NCBI GenBank assembly: GCA_050729815.1
Contig: JBOHLV010000229.1
Coordinates: forward strand, 1-15,332
Reading direction: 5' to 3'
From: JAATGI01 sp050729815
GTDB taxonomy: Bacteria > Pseudomonadota > Alphaproteobacteria > ATCC43930 > CGMCC-115725
Length of the DNA stretch: 15,332 nt
This document shows, one piece after another, positions 7,160-12,731 of the stretch. Positions within the stretch are counted from its first letter, which is position 1; each line of letters begins with the position of its first letter. The notes under the pieces are model-generated. The model ran no database searches, had not been told where the DNA came from, and saw only the letters and a list, made by a program, of their open reading frames with translations. A program made the translations under genes and the position numbers.

Positions 7160-7630
7160 TCAGAACCCGTAATCGCCGTCGCGAAAGAGGCGCCGCTCAT
7201 CCTCGCGCCGCCGCGTTAGGCCGGGGTTGGTGGTCAGCACGCCCTCGATCCGCACCTTGTTCCAGCGCGGGAATTGGTCGGCCGCCGCCGCGAATTCACC
7301 GTCGTTCAGCTTCGCGAGTAGCGTCGAGCGCAGGAACGCACCCGCGCCGACATTGAAGGTGAAGGAGACGAGTGCATCGAACTGATGCTGATTGAGCGCG
7401 GTCGCCACATCATTTCGAATGGCCGACTCCGCACCTGAGGCATCGCGACGCAACAGCTCGCGCGCCGCGCCTTCGAAAATCCCGTCGCGAAATCCCTCGC
7501 CCTCGCGCAAAAGATGGCCATAGCCGATGGTCGGATTGCCGGCGGCATCGCGATAGACATGGGCGCGAAAGCCTTCATGCCGGGCGATGAACGCAACGCC
7601 GCTGGCGCTGAGGCCCATGCCCTCATTCAT
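7160..7630 (-). CDS. Endolysin, GH24 lysozyme (T4-type muramidase)
   Basis: The 156-residue protein has ARHEGFRAHVYRDAAGNPTIGYGHLL near the N-terminus. The catalytic Glu19, Asp28 and Thr34 have the same spacing as E11, D20 and T26 of T4 lysozyme. Further family blocks are LNQHQFDALVSFTFNVGAGAF (about 89-109) and GLTRRREDERRLF near the end. It would hydrolyse peptidoglycan at the end of the lytic cycle. There is no signal peptide or signal-anchor segment, so export needs a holin, and none is encoded in this window. The gene overlaps the portal stop by eight bases; GGAG lies nine bases before the chosen ATG. Its place between portal and protease is unusual, since lysis genes normally lie outside the head module. 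Confidence 0.93.
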   Translation of the reverse strand: MNEGMGLSASGVAFIARHEGFRAHVYRDAAGNPTIGYGHLLREGEGFRDGIFEGAARELLRRDASGAESAIRNDVATALNQHQFDALVSFTFNVGAGAFLRSTLLAKLNDGEFAAAADQFPRWNKVRIEGVLTTNPGLTRRREDERRLFRDGDYGF

Positions 7631-8972
7631 CGAGGCTCGCTCCGATCAGCGGCACCGGCCCGGTGGTGGTCAGCACCGTCGGTCGCTCACCGCCGGGCAC
7701 CGGCTCGAGCCCGATTTCGGCACGCACTTCATTGACGCTCTTGATGCCGTTCTTGACATAGGTTTCGGCGATGCCGGCCGCGATTGCGAGGTCGGGTGCG
7801 ATATCGTCGCGCCACTCGAACTCGAGGTCGCCGGCATCGAACTCGGTGACGATGATGTAGTCGATGAGCGCCTTGATCCAGCTCTGGATCGGCGCGAGGC
7901 CCTCCGACAGCGCGGTGTCGTGCGCGGTCTGCGCGGTGGCGCGGTTCATGTGTTCGACAAAGGGCTGCGGCGAGATCGAGAAGGCGAAACAGATGACCCG
8001 CGCCAGCCATTCGTCATAATCGTTCTTGAGTTCGGCATCCTTGGTCGGGATAAACGTCTTGGCGACCCCGCCGGGCACGAACTTGGCATGCCGCCGCTGC
8101 GCCAGATTGCCTTCGAGGAGCGCGTCCCAATATTGCTGAAATTCCTTGATCTGGTTCGGCCCCCAGCTTTCGGGCGTGCCGATCAGCGCCTCCGGCACAT
8201 TGCCTTCGGTGTAATAGCTCAGTTGGAACATCTGCCGGCGCAGCGCGATATTGACCGTCATCACGATCTGCTCGACCGGCGAGAAGCCGTAAGCGCGATG
8301 GGTGCGCAGATTGCGCGGCCGGTAAAGGAGGTCCCCGGTCGAGAGATCGACCGCGGGCAGGCCGTGCAGCACCTGTTGATAGGCGGGGTCGGGCGCCGCC
8401 GGCGTGCGGCCGTCAGCATTGAGGAGCCGTTTCACGGTGGCGCCGTCGATCGGCTCGAGCGCATGGAGCCCGCCGGCCCGCGTCCGCCGCAAATAGATTG
8501 CGGGCGCGTCGATGACGAACAGATCTTCGAGCAATTGGCGCAGCCAGGCCGACCAGAAATTGACCCGGTCGGGCATGCGCAGGAAATTCTCGATCTCGGC
8601 GATGCGCGGGTCGCGCCCGGCCGCCGCTGGATCACCATCGGGCAGCGCGCGATGACGGATGGTCCATTCGAGCCGCTCGATCTGGTCTTTGCGCGTTTCG
8701 ATCACGGTGCGCAAGAGGTCGCAATTGTCGGCGAGCGCGCGCAATTGCGGGAACGAGATCGCTGCGTCGGCGCGCGGTCGGGTCGTGAGGTTATAGCCGA
8801 CCGGATAGTCGAATTGCCGGCCGGCGACGTCCGCCGGCGCCTGCGGGCGCAGCGGCTGCATCGGTCCGAACCAGGTCGTCGGCGTGACGCCGCTGATGAT
8901 ATAGCGCACGCCCTGCCGCGCCCGTCCGATGAGGCCCGGCGCAATCGGTGTGGCTTGGCCGCTTTGGCTCAT
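7623..8972 (-). CDS. Phage portal protein
   Basis: The 449-residue product starts MSQSGQATPIAPGLIGRARQ. It contains LRALADNCDLLRTVIETRKDQIERLEW, LLEDLFVIDAPAIYLRRT, a DLLYRPRNLRTHRAYGFSPVEQIVMTVNIALRR region, and further on a FSISPQPFVEHMNRATAQTA motif. These match the stem and crown blocks of HK97-family (SPP1-like) portals that form the dodecameric DNA channel and packaging-motor docking site. The reading frame is open further upstream (to 9134), but that part is an arginine-rich shadow of terL. The ATG at 8972 overlaps the terL TGA as ATGA, and GAGGAG lies just before it. It follows terL, the standard order. Confidence 0.92.
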   Translation of the reverse strand: MSQSGQATPIAPGLIGRARQGVRYIISGVTPTTWFGPMQPLRPQAPADVAGRQFDYPVGYNLTTRPRADAAISFPQLRALADNCDLLRTVIETRKDQIERLEWTIRHRALPDGDPAAAGRDPRIAEIENFLRMPDRVNFWSAWLRQLLEDLFVIDAPAIYLRRTRAGGLHALEPIDGATVKRLLNADGRTPAAPDPAYQQVLHGLPAVDLSTGDLLYRPRNLRTHRAYGFSPVEQIVMTVNIALRRQMFQLSYYTEGNVPEALIGTPESWGPNQIKEFQQYWDALLEGNLAQRRHAKFVPGGVAKTFIPTKDAELKNDYDEWLARVICFAFSISPQPFVEHMNRATAQTAHDTALSEGLAPIQSWIKALIDYIIVTEFDAGDLEFEWRDDIAPDLAIAAGIAETYVKNGIKSVNEVRAEIGLEPVPGGERPTVLTTTGPVPLIGASLDE

Positions 8973-10342
8973 TCGCTCCTCATTTCGCGGTACAGCCCGC
9001 GGTAATAGTCGAGAATCCCGCCGCCGCTCTCGAGCAAGAGATCGCTGATCGCCCAGACGAGCGCGTCGACCCGGTCGGGCGAATGGCCGGCATGTTCGCC
9101 GGTTCCGGGGCCCGCTCCGGGGACGAACGCGCACATCTGGTCCTCGAGTTGCGGCAAGGTGCCGACATGATGGACGCGCCCCTGTTCATAGAGCGCGGCC
9201 ACCGGTTCGGCGCGCACCCATTTGCCGCGGCTCGCATGGACGGCGCGGAACGCCGCATTGGGGTCGATGATGCGGAGCATCGCCGCCACCATCTCGCCGC
9301 CGTTATTCACCTCCGCGACGATGCGGTCGGCGCCGTGGCTCGTATAGGCGGCGACCGCGCGCCGTGCCCATTCGAAGGGTCCGAAGCGCCCCGACAGATC
9401 GTCGAGCACATAGGCCTCGCCATCGCGGGCAAGCCCGGCGACGATGATGCCGGTCTCGTCCGCCGTCTCGCTCGCGCTCGCCGCCGGGTCGATTGCGACC
9501 GCGATGCGCGTCATCGGGGGCGCGACGGGGACGCTCGTCCGCTCGATAAGGCCGCGCGACCACAGCGCGCCGGGCACATCTTCCAAGAGTTCGGCCAGCA
9601 GCTCCTGCCGGCCGAGCCGCGTGCCCTCATACCGTTTCAGGATCGCGTCGAGGAATCCGGGCGCGAGGTGTTCACGGTTTTGATAGGTGGTGCCACGTGT
9701 CACCCGGGTGCGCGGATCGGCGATCAGCGCGCGCACGAGGCGCCCCGGTTTCGGTGTCGTCGTCACCACGGCGCGCGGGTCGCGGCCGAGCCGGAGGCCC
9801 AGCATCAGCATGTCCCATGCGCCGGGATGGCGCCAGGCGGCGAGCTCGTCGCACCAGGCGGCGTCGTGCTGCGGTCCGCGCAGGCGGTCCGGCTCCTCGG
9901 CGGAAAATGCCATGGCGATGGCGCCGTTTTGCCACACGACGCGCCGCCTCGATGGCTCATAGCGCGGCCGGTCGTGATCGGGGGCGATCGTGAGGAGGCC
10001 GCTTTCACCCTCGATCATGACGTCGCGTGCATCTGCCGCGGTTGGCGCGACCAGCGCGATGCGCCGCGCCCGTCCGGTCCGGACGAGGCCGCGCACCCAT
10101 TCCGCGCCGGCGCGCGTCTTGCCGAAGCCGCGCCCCGCGAGCAGGAGCCAGACCCGCCAATCACCTTGCGGCGGTCTTTGTTCGGGACGCCCCGCGAACG
10201 TCCAATCGGCGCCGATCGCTTTGGCGTCGTCCGCGTCGAGGCGGCCGCGCACGCGCGCCCGTTCCGCCGCACTGAGAGTGTCCCAGGCGGCGCCGAGTTC
10301 CGCACTGTCGGACGGCGCGAATTCGGCCTCGTTCTCCGACAT
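8969..10342 (-). CDS. terL: Terminase large subunit
   Basis: The 457-residue protein has Walker A AGRGFGKT (residues 69-76), Walker B region HDAAWCDELA with D165 and E166, and the coupling motif VVTTTP (192-197). Its C-terminal nuclease has D285 (AVAIDPA), E344 (RIVAEVNNGG) and D426 (DRVDALVWA), a full set of acidic metal ligands for a RuvC-like nuclease. The size and motif forms resemble the GTA-like/Terminase_6 TerL group. It powers DNA translocation into the prohead and cuts the concatemer. The region before the ATG at 10342 holds a promoter and then an intrinsic terminator, so expression may depend on antitermination. TerL is separated from its small subunit by about 1.7 kb containing a toxin-antitoxin operon. 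Confidence 0.95.
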   Translation of the reverse strand: MSENEAEFAPSDSAELGAAWDTLSAAERARVRGRLDADDAKAIGADWTFAGRPEQRPPQGDWRVWLLLAGRGFGKTRAGAEWVRGLVRTGRARRIALVAPTAADARDVMIEGESGLLTIAPDHDRPRYEPSRRRVVWQNGAIAMAFSAEEPDRLRGPQHDAAWCDELAAWRHPGAWDMLMLGLRLGRDPRAVVTTTPKPGRLVRALIADPRTRVTRGTTYQNREHLAPGFLDAILKRYEGTRLGRQELLAELLEDVPGALWSRGLIERTSVPVAPPMTRIAVAIDPAASASETADETGIIVAGLARDGEAYVLDDLSGRFGPFEWARRAVAAYTSHGADRIVAEVNNGGEMVAAMLRIIDPNAAFRAVHASRGKWVRAEPVAALYEQGRVHHVGTLPQLEDQMCAFVPGAGPGTGEHAGHSPDRVDALVWAISDLLLESGGGILDYYRGLYREMRSE

Positions 10343-10364
10343 TCGCCCTCACTCCGTCACCGCC

Positions 10365-10403
10365 AACAAAAAGCCCCGGCCGAGGACCGTGCCTCGCCGG
10401 GGC
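10365..10403 (-). terminator. Intrinsic terminator between the terL promoter and terL
   Basis: On the minus strand the bases from 10403 down to 10373 form a hairpin. An eight-bp GC stem (GCCCCGGC with GCCGGGGC) is continued by GAGG/CCTC, with one bulged base and a loop of about six bases. It is followed at once by TTTTTGTTG. This is a textbook Rho-independent terminator for minus-strand transcripts. It lies about 20 bp past the -10 element of the terL promoter and ends 22 bp before the terL ATG, so it would stop terL transcription from that promoter unless overridden. Confidence 0.85.
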
Positions 10404-10423
10404 GGAATTCTCATGTTGGCAAA

Positions 10424-10465
10424 ACCCTATCACATCGATCCGGATTTGTCAACGTAAAAAACGTA
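10424..10465 (-). promoter_or_regulatory. Late promoter upstream of terL (copy 1 of the repeated promoter)
   Basis: Minus strand: perfect -35 TTGACA at 10452-10447, 17-bp spacer, -10 TAGGGT at 10429-10424 (matching TATAAT at positions 1, 2 and 6). Upstream of the -35 is a T-run (ACGTTTTTTACG) resembling an UP element. The spacer begins AATCCGGATCGAT, which contains the palindromes ATCCGGAT and ATCGAT. The same -35, spacer core and T-run recur before terS. Conserved spacers are unusual unless a protein binds there. Confidence 0.8.
10434..10465. repeat. 32-bp direct repeat, copy 1 (31/32 identical to 12682-12713)
   Basis: The plus-strand sequence starting ATCGATCCGGATTTGTCAAC and ending AAAAAACGTA is repeated at 12682-12713 with a single G/T difference. 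It spans the upstream T-run, the -35 box and most of the spacer of each late promoter. Similarity ends sharply at the -10 side, so the copies are kept alike by function or recent duplication rather than by coding constraint. Confidence 0.9.
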
Positions 10466-10501
10466 CACCTCGGCCCGTCATCGCGGCGGCGGTTCCCAGG
10501 C

Positions 10502-11041
10502 TTAGCGCAGTATGGCCTTGCGGACCTTTGCCATCGGCAAGAGCATGCGTTGTTCCTGGCGGGGCGCGGGAAGGTCGTAAAATCCGATCCGGCGATACCA
10601 TTGCGCGGCCCGATCGTCGATGGCGTCGAGGACGATGAAATGCGCGCCCGCCTGGTCGGCGACGGCGACGCATCTTTTGAGGGCATCTGCCATCAGCATT
10701 GTTCCGAGGCCACGACCTTGCACCGTCGAATCCACCGCGATGGTCGAGAGATAGATCGCCGGGACTGTCGGATGTCGTGGCATCCGCCGCTGGTCCTGCT
10801 CGGGGAGGCTCCGAATATCGATCCCGTGGGCCGATAGGGCATAGTAACCGATGATCTTCGCAACTGGCGGTTCGGTGGCAACGAAAACCTTCGTGAAATC
10901 CAGGTCGGCTTGCTTTGCGGCCGTGCTCTTGAGGAAATTATCGAGGCGTTCGTGGCCGCATGAAAAAGCCGCCCGATCGTGTTTCCGACGATCGAGCGGC
11001 GCTATCTCTAATCGGGAGAGCCAAGCTTCATCACGGCTCAT
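10502..11041 (-). CDS. GNAT toxin of a TacT-like toxin-antitoxin pair
   Basis: The 179-residue product begins MSRDEAWLSRLEIAPLDRRK, with FSCGHERLDNFLKSTAAKQA (about 26-45), YALSAHGIDI, then LSTIAVDSTVQGRGLGTMLM. The acetyl-CoA loop is Q108-G-R-G-L-G113, and the motif WYRRIGF near 148-154 contains Y149, which corresponds to the catalytic tyrosine of TacT-type toxins. Such toxins acetylate the amino group of aminoacyl-tRNA and stop translation. The ATG overlaps the antitoxin TGA as ATGA and has no clear ribosome binding site of its own, so its synthesis should depend on antitoxin translation. This is the expected antitoxin-first arrangement. The pair sits between terS and terL, so it probably serves as prophage maintenance or anti-phage cargo. 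Substrate is inferred from family. Confidence 0.9.
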   Translation of the reverse strand: MSRDEAWLSRLEIAPLDRRKHDRAAFSCGHERLDNFLKSTAAKQADLDFTKVFVATEPPVAKIIGYYALSAHGIDIRSLPEQDQRRMPRHPTVPAIYLSTIAVDSTVQGRGLGTMLMADALKRCVAVADQAGAHFIVLDAIDDRAAQWYRRIGFYDLPAPRQEQRMLLPMAKVRKAILR

Positions 11042-11355
11042 CGGCCGGCGGTGACGCGGCCATGCAAGGCCATGACATCCTTCAATGCCTCATTAGGTTC
11101 GGCGTCATCAAAGGCGCGCATGAACGCGTCCCGATCCTCCGGCCGCAGCACGGTTCCTTCGAGGCGCCCGATCGTGTCACGGGCGGCCAAGACGGCATGA
11201 GCGGTGACGAATTCCGACGCATTCACGCCTTGAAGCTGTGCCGCACGCTCGATCAACTCTTTCGCCTCGGGCGTGATGCGCTGCTCCAGCCGGGCCGACC
11301 GCACGCCGTTCCGGCGATCAGTGTCTAATACCGTATCGCGATGAGCATGACTCAT
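11038..11355 (-). CDS. DUF1778 (TacA-like) ribbon-helix-helix antitoxin
   Basis: The 105-residue product starts MSHAHRDTVLDTDRRNGVRS. A ribbon-helix-helix domain follows at about residues 21-60 (ARLEQRITPEAKELIERAAQ then LQGVNASEFV). The C-terminal LRPEDRDAFMRAFDD (70-84) matches the toxin-binding helix of DUF1778 antitoxins. It would dimerise on DNA to repress the operon and mask the GNAT toxin. I chose the ATG at 11355 rather than the longer arginine-rich frame upstream. It overlaps the stop of a 47-codon small gene as ATGA and lacks a ribosome binding site, suggesting coupling. The start codon also lies inside a 17-bp near-perfect inverted repeat. Confidence 0.88.
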   Translation of the reverse strand: MSHAHRDTVLDTDRRNGVRSARLEQRITPEAKELIERAAQLQGVNASEFVTAHAVLAARDTIGRLEGTVLRPEDRDAFMRAFDDAEPNEALKDVMALHGRVTAGR

Positions 11356-11367
11356 CGGGATGCGGTA
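11329..11367 (-). promoter_or_regulatory. Inverted repeat across the antitoxin start codon (operator or mRNA hairpin)
   Basis: Arms of 17 bases (11329-11345 and 11351-11367) match at 15 of 17 positions around a five-base spacer. The antitoxin ATG (11355-11353) and the upstream small gene's stop lie in one arm. As DNA it could be the autoregulatory operator of the ribbon-helix-helix antitoxin. As RNA it would hide the start codon in a stem that a ribosome finishing the small gene would melt. The sequence shows the repeat; both roles are inference. Confidence 0.65.
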
Positions 11368-11495
11368 TCGCGAGCAAGCGCGAGCGCGCGCCGCATGGCG
11401 CGGAGCCAAGCGCGCGGATGCGCGCGCCGGCGATTGAGGTCCCGGTGAGCCGAACCACCGGTTCGGATCAGTGGGATTTGGTATAACGCCAACAC
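11352..11495 (-). CDS. 47-residue basic small protein at the head of the toxin-antitoxin operon
   Basis: From a GTG at 11495, with AGGAG seven bases upstream (TTGAGGAGCAATCCC-GTG), the frame reads 47 residues. It begins (V/M)LALYQIPLIRTGG, continues SAHRDLNRRRAHPRAWLRAM and ends RRALALARDTASR, then TGA overlapping the antitoxin ATG. The ribosome binding site is the best in the neighbourhood, and the antitoxin has none, so this frame probably drives antitoxin translation as a leader gene. I do not recognise the product. It is very arginine-rich with no clear domain, and may be functional only through being translated. It could also be chance, but the strong site plus the four-base overlap makes that less likely. 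Confidence 0.55.
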   Translation of the reverse strand: MLALYQIPLIRTGGSAHRDLNRRRAHPRAWLRAMRRALALARDTASR

Positions 11496-11525
11496 GGGAT
11501 TGCTCCTCAAGAAATGCAGGCTACC

Positions 11526-11555
11526 TATGTACGGCAAATGCCGGACAAATGTCAA
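11526..11555 (-). promoter_or_regulatory. Predicted promoter and operator of the toxin-antitoxin operon
   Basis: Minus strand: -35 TTGACA (11555-11550), 18-bp spacer, -10 TACATA (11531-11526). A nine-base inverted repeat with one mismatch (TGTCCGGCA, two bases, TGCCGTACA; 11547-11528) fills the spacer and overlaps the -10, the right place for repressor binding. It is about 30 bp upstream of the small gene's GTG. Predicted from sequence only. Confidence 0.6.
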
Positions 11556-11634
11556 GGTATGTTGCATCCGGTCAACAAATATTGTGATCAGCACGCGATT
11601 TTGCGGCCGGGTCCGGTACACCGGCGCGGACCGT

Positions 11635-11832
11635 TCAGCGCGCGCTGGCGGTTCTGCGCTCCGTGTCGTTGGCCGGTTCGCGTGCCTCGATTGCGCCATC
11701 GGTGCGCATCTGCCTGGCGACCTCTTCGATGGCTTTGACGAGGCCGTCCCGCATCGCTTCGTCGGGGGCGTGGCGCAAATCCGCGCACAGCCGGTCCAGT
11801 TCCGCTTCGAGGTAAGAGGCGTCGTCGGCCAT
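11635..11832 (-). CDS. Small hypothetical protein, helical, 65 residues
   Basis: The product begins MADDASYLEAELDRLCADLR, continues HAPDEAMRDGLVKAIEEVARQM and ends in a polar tail (EAREPANDTERRTASAR). The first 45 residues are charged and amphipathic, likely two helices or a short coiled coil. Codons carry mostly G or C in the third position, as in neighbouring genes, which supports real coding. The ribosome binding site is weak: AAAGGG about ten bases before the ATG. It lies about 175 bp downstream of terS and upstream of the toxin-antitoxin operon. I do not recognise a family, and no function is proposed. Confidence 0.55.
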   Translation of the reverse strand: MADDASYLEAELDRLCADLRHAPDEAMRDGLVKAIEEVARQMRTDGAIEAREPANDTERRTASAR

Positions 11833-12007
11833 GAGGAAAGAGCCCTTTCATCGCCATCGTTTGCCCCCGATTCCCTCACGGGATAGAACACACCAATTCT
11901 CCAATCGTGGCACGTACTTTTGCATAAAAAGCTAGATTACTTTGCGGGACGAGGCATGTGCCCCCACTAATAGTGCGGACGGCCCGCCGCGGCGGTTGCG
12001 GCCGGTC

Positions 12008-12601
12008 TCACGCCCCGTTGCCGTGGTCGCCGTTGCCGTGGTCGCCGTTACCACTGTCGCCGCCATCGCCGTCGCCACCCCGTTCCGCGATGACGCGCGC
12101 GATCTGTTTCTTCAGCGCGGCGCGCGCCTTATCCTGGGCGGCGGTGTGCAAATCGGCGGCGAGCGGGCCGCCCTGCTTGCCGAACACGCCGAGATGACGG
12201 GCGAGCGCGTCGAGCGCGGCGCGCTTGTCGTGCAGCTTGATGCGCAAGCCCCGCCCGCGGCCGGTTCGCCACAGATGGGTGATGGCGGCCGCATCCTCCT
12301 CGGATATCTCCCAGAGGTCGCGCAGCTCGACGCCGCCGTCCTTGCCCCGCTTCACCAACCGGCGGATATCGACGAAGGCAAGCTTGGCATATTCCCGCAT
12401 CACCCGATCGGCATCGATTTCGGTGCGCCGCGCCCGGGCATCCATGCCGTCGGCCACCGCCGCCGCGACCGCCGGCTTCTTGAGCAAGGTGAAGCAGGCG
12501 CGGCGGGCATAGCTCTCTTTATAACCGGCGCGCAGCGCGGCCTGGGTCGCGTTGAGGTCGATGAGATATTCCCGGGTGAAGAGGAGCTGCTTTGGCGTCA
12601 C
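12008..12601 (-). CDS. terS: Terminase small subunit
   Basis: The 197-residue product begins (GTG) MTPKQLLFTREYLIDLNATQ, followed by AALRAGYKESYARRACFTLL and a KKPAVAAAVADGMDARARRT segment. This is the Terminase_2 (small subunit) signature: KQxxFxxEYLxDLNATQAAxRAGY, a helix-turn-helix that binds the packaging site. Next come RVMREYAKLAFVDIRRLV and a helical oligomerisation region (RAALDALARHLGVFG). TerS recognises phage DNA and recruits TerL. The start is GTG, with GAAGGA nine bases upstream; no in-frame ATG fits better. The C-terminus is unusual: a low-complexity tail of GDGGDSGNGDHGNGDHGNGA coded by 15-bp tandem units. A promoter and then a terminator lie just upstream. Confidence 0.92.
   Translation of the reverse strand: MTPKQLLFTREYLIDLNATQAALRAGYKESYARRACFTLLKKPAVAAAVADGMDARARRTEIDADRVMREYAKLAFVDIRRLVKRGKDGGVELRDLWEISEEDAAAITHLWRTGRGRGLRIKLHDKRAALDALARHLGVFGKQGGPLAADLHTAAQDKARAALKKQIARVIAERGGDGDGGDSGNGDHGNGDHGNGA
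12017..12061. repeat. 15-bp tandem repeat in the 3' end of terS
   Basis: Two perfect units of GTTGCCGTGGTCGCC (12017-12031, 12032-12046, plus strand) and a third diverged unit (12047-12061) encode the GDHGN repeats at the end of the small terminase. The unit length is a multiple of three, so copy-number changes would keep the frame. Confidence 0.85.
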
Positions 12602-12623
12602 CTGGCATCATCCTTCGTCGCAC

Positions 12624-12655
12624 AAAAAAGCGCCGGTGGAAAACCACCGGCGCTT
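12624..12655 (-). terminator. Intrinsic terminator between the terS promoter and terS
   Basis: On the minus strand a perfect 12-bp stem (AAGCGCCGGTGG / CCACCGGCGCTT) with a TTTT loop is followed by a run of Ts (the stem's last TT plus four more). It is among the clearest Rho-independent terminators one can see by eye. It starts 17 bp past the -10 of the upstream promoter and ends about 23 bp before the terS GTG, so transcripts from that promoter should stop after about 40 nucleotides unless antiterminated. Confidence 0.92.
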
Positions 12656-12671
12656 CATGGATCATGCGGAT

Positions 12672-12713
12672 TCTATACCAGATCGATCCGGATTTGTCAA
12701 CGGAAAAAACGTA
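12672..12713 (-). promoter_or_regulatory. Late promoter upstream of terS (copy 2 of the repeated promoter)
   Basis: Minus strand: -35 TTGACA (12700-12695), 17-bp spacer, -10 TATAGA (12677-12672). It is close to the sigma-70 consensus. The upstream T-run, the -35 and the spacer core AATCCGGATCGAT are the same as in the terL promoter. It lies between the end of the outer-membrane protein gene (12732) and the terminator before terS. Confidence 0.85.
12682..12713. repeat. 32-bp direct repeat, copy 2 (31/32 identical to 10434-10465)
   Basis: Second copy of the promoter-spanning block, in the same orientation as copy 1 and 2,248 bp from it. It differs by one base next to the T-run. Two such copies could also recombine and delete the terS to toxin-antitoxin segment. 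Confidence 0.9.
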
Positions 12714-12731
12714 AGTCTGGGTCCCGCGGCC

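Noticed and set aside
7587..9005. Long plus-strand open frame opposite the portal gene
   Set aside because: Mirror frame of the portal coding sequence; no ribosome binding site or recognisable domain.
8948..10837. Long plus-strand open frame (about 629 codons) opposite terL and the toxin gene
   Set aside because: It is antisense to terL, which has every terminase motif. The translation is rich in R, H, G and D with no domain, a normal by-product of high-GC coding on the other strand.
11965..11975. CACTA-A-TAGTG dyad downstream of terS
   Set aside because: Five-base arms only, with no promoter or repeat partner; likely chance.
11984..11995. Perfect palindrome CCGCCGCGGCGG after terS as a terminator
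   Set aside because: No T-run follows on either strand; short GC palindromes are common at this GC content.
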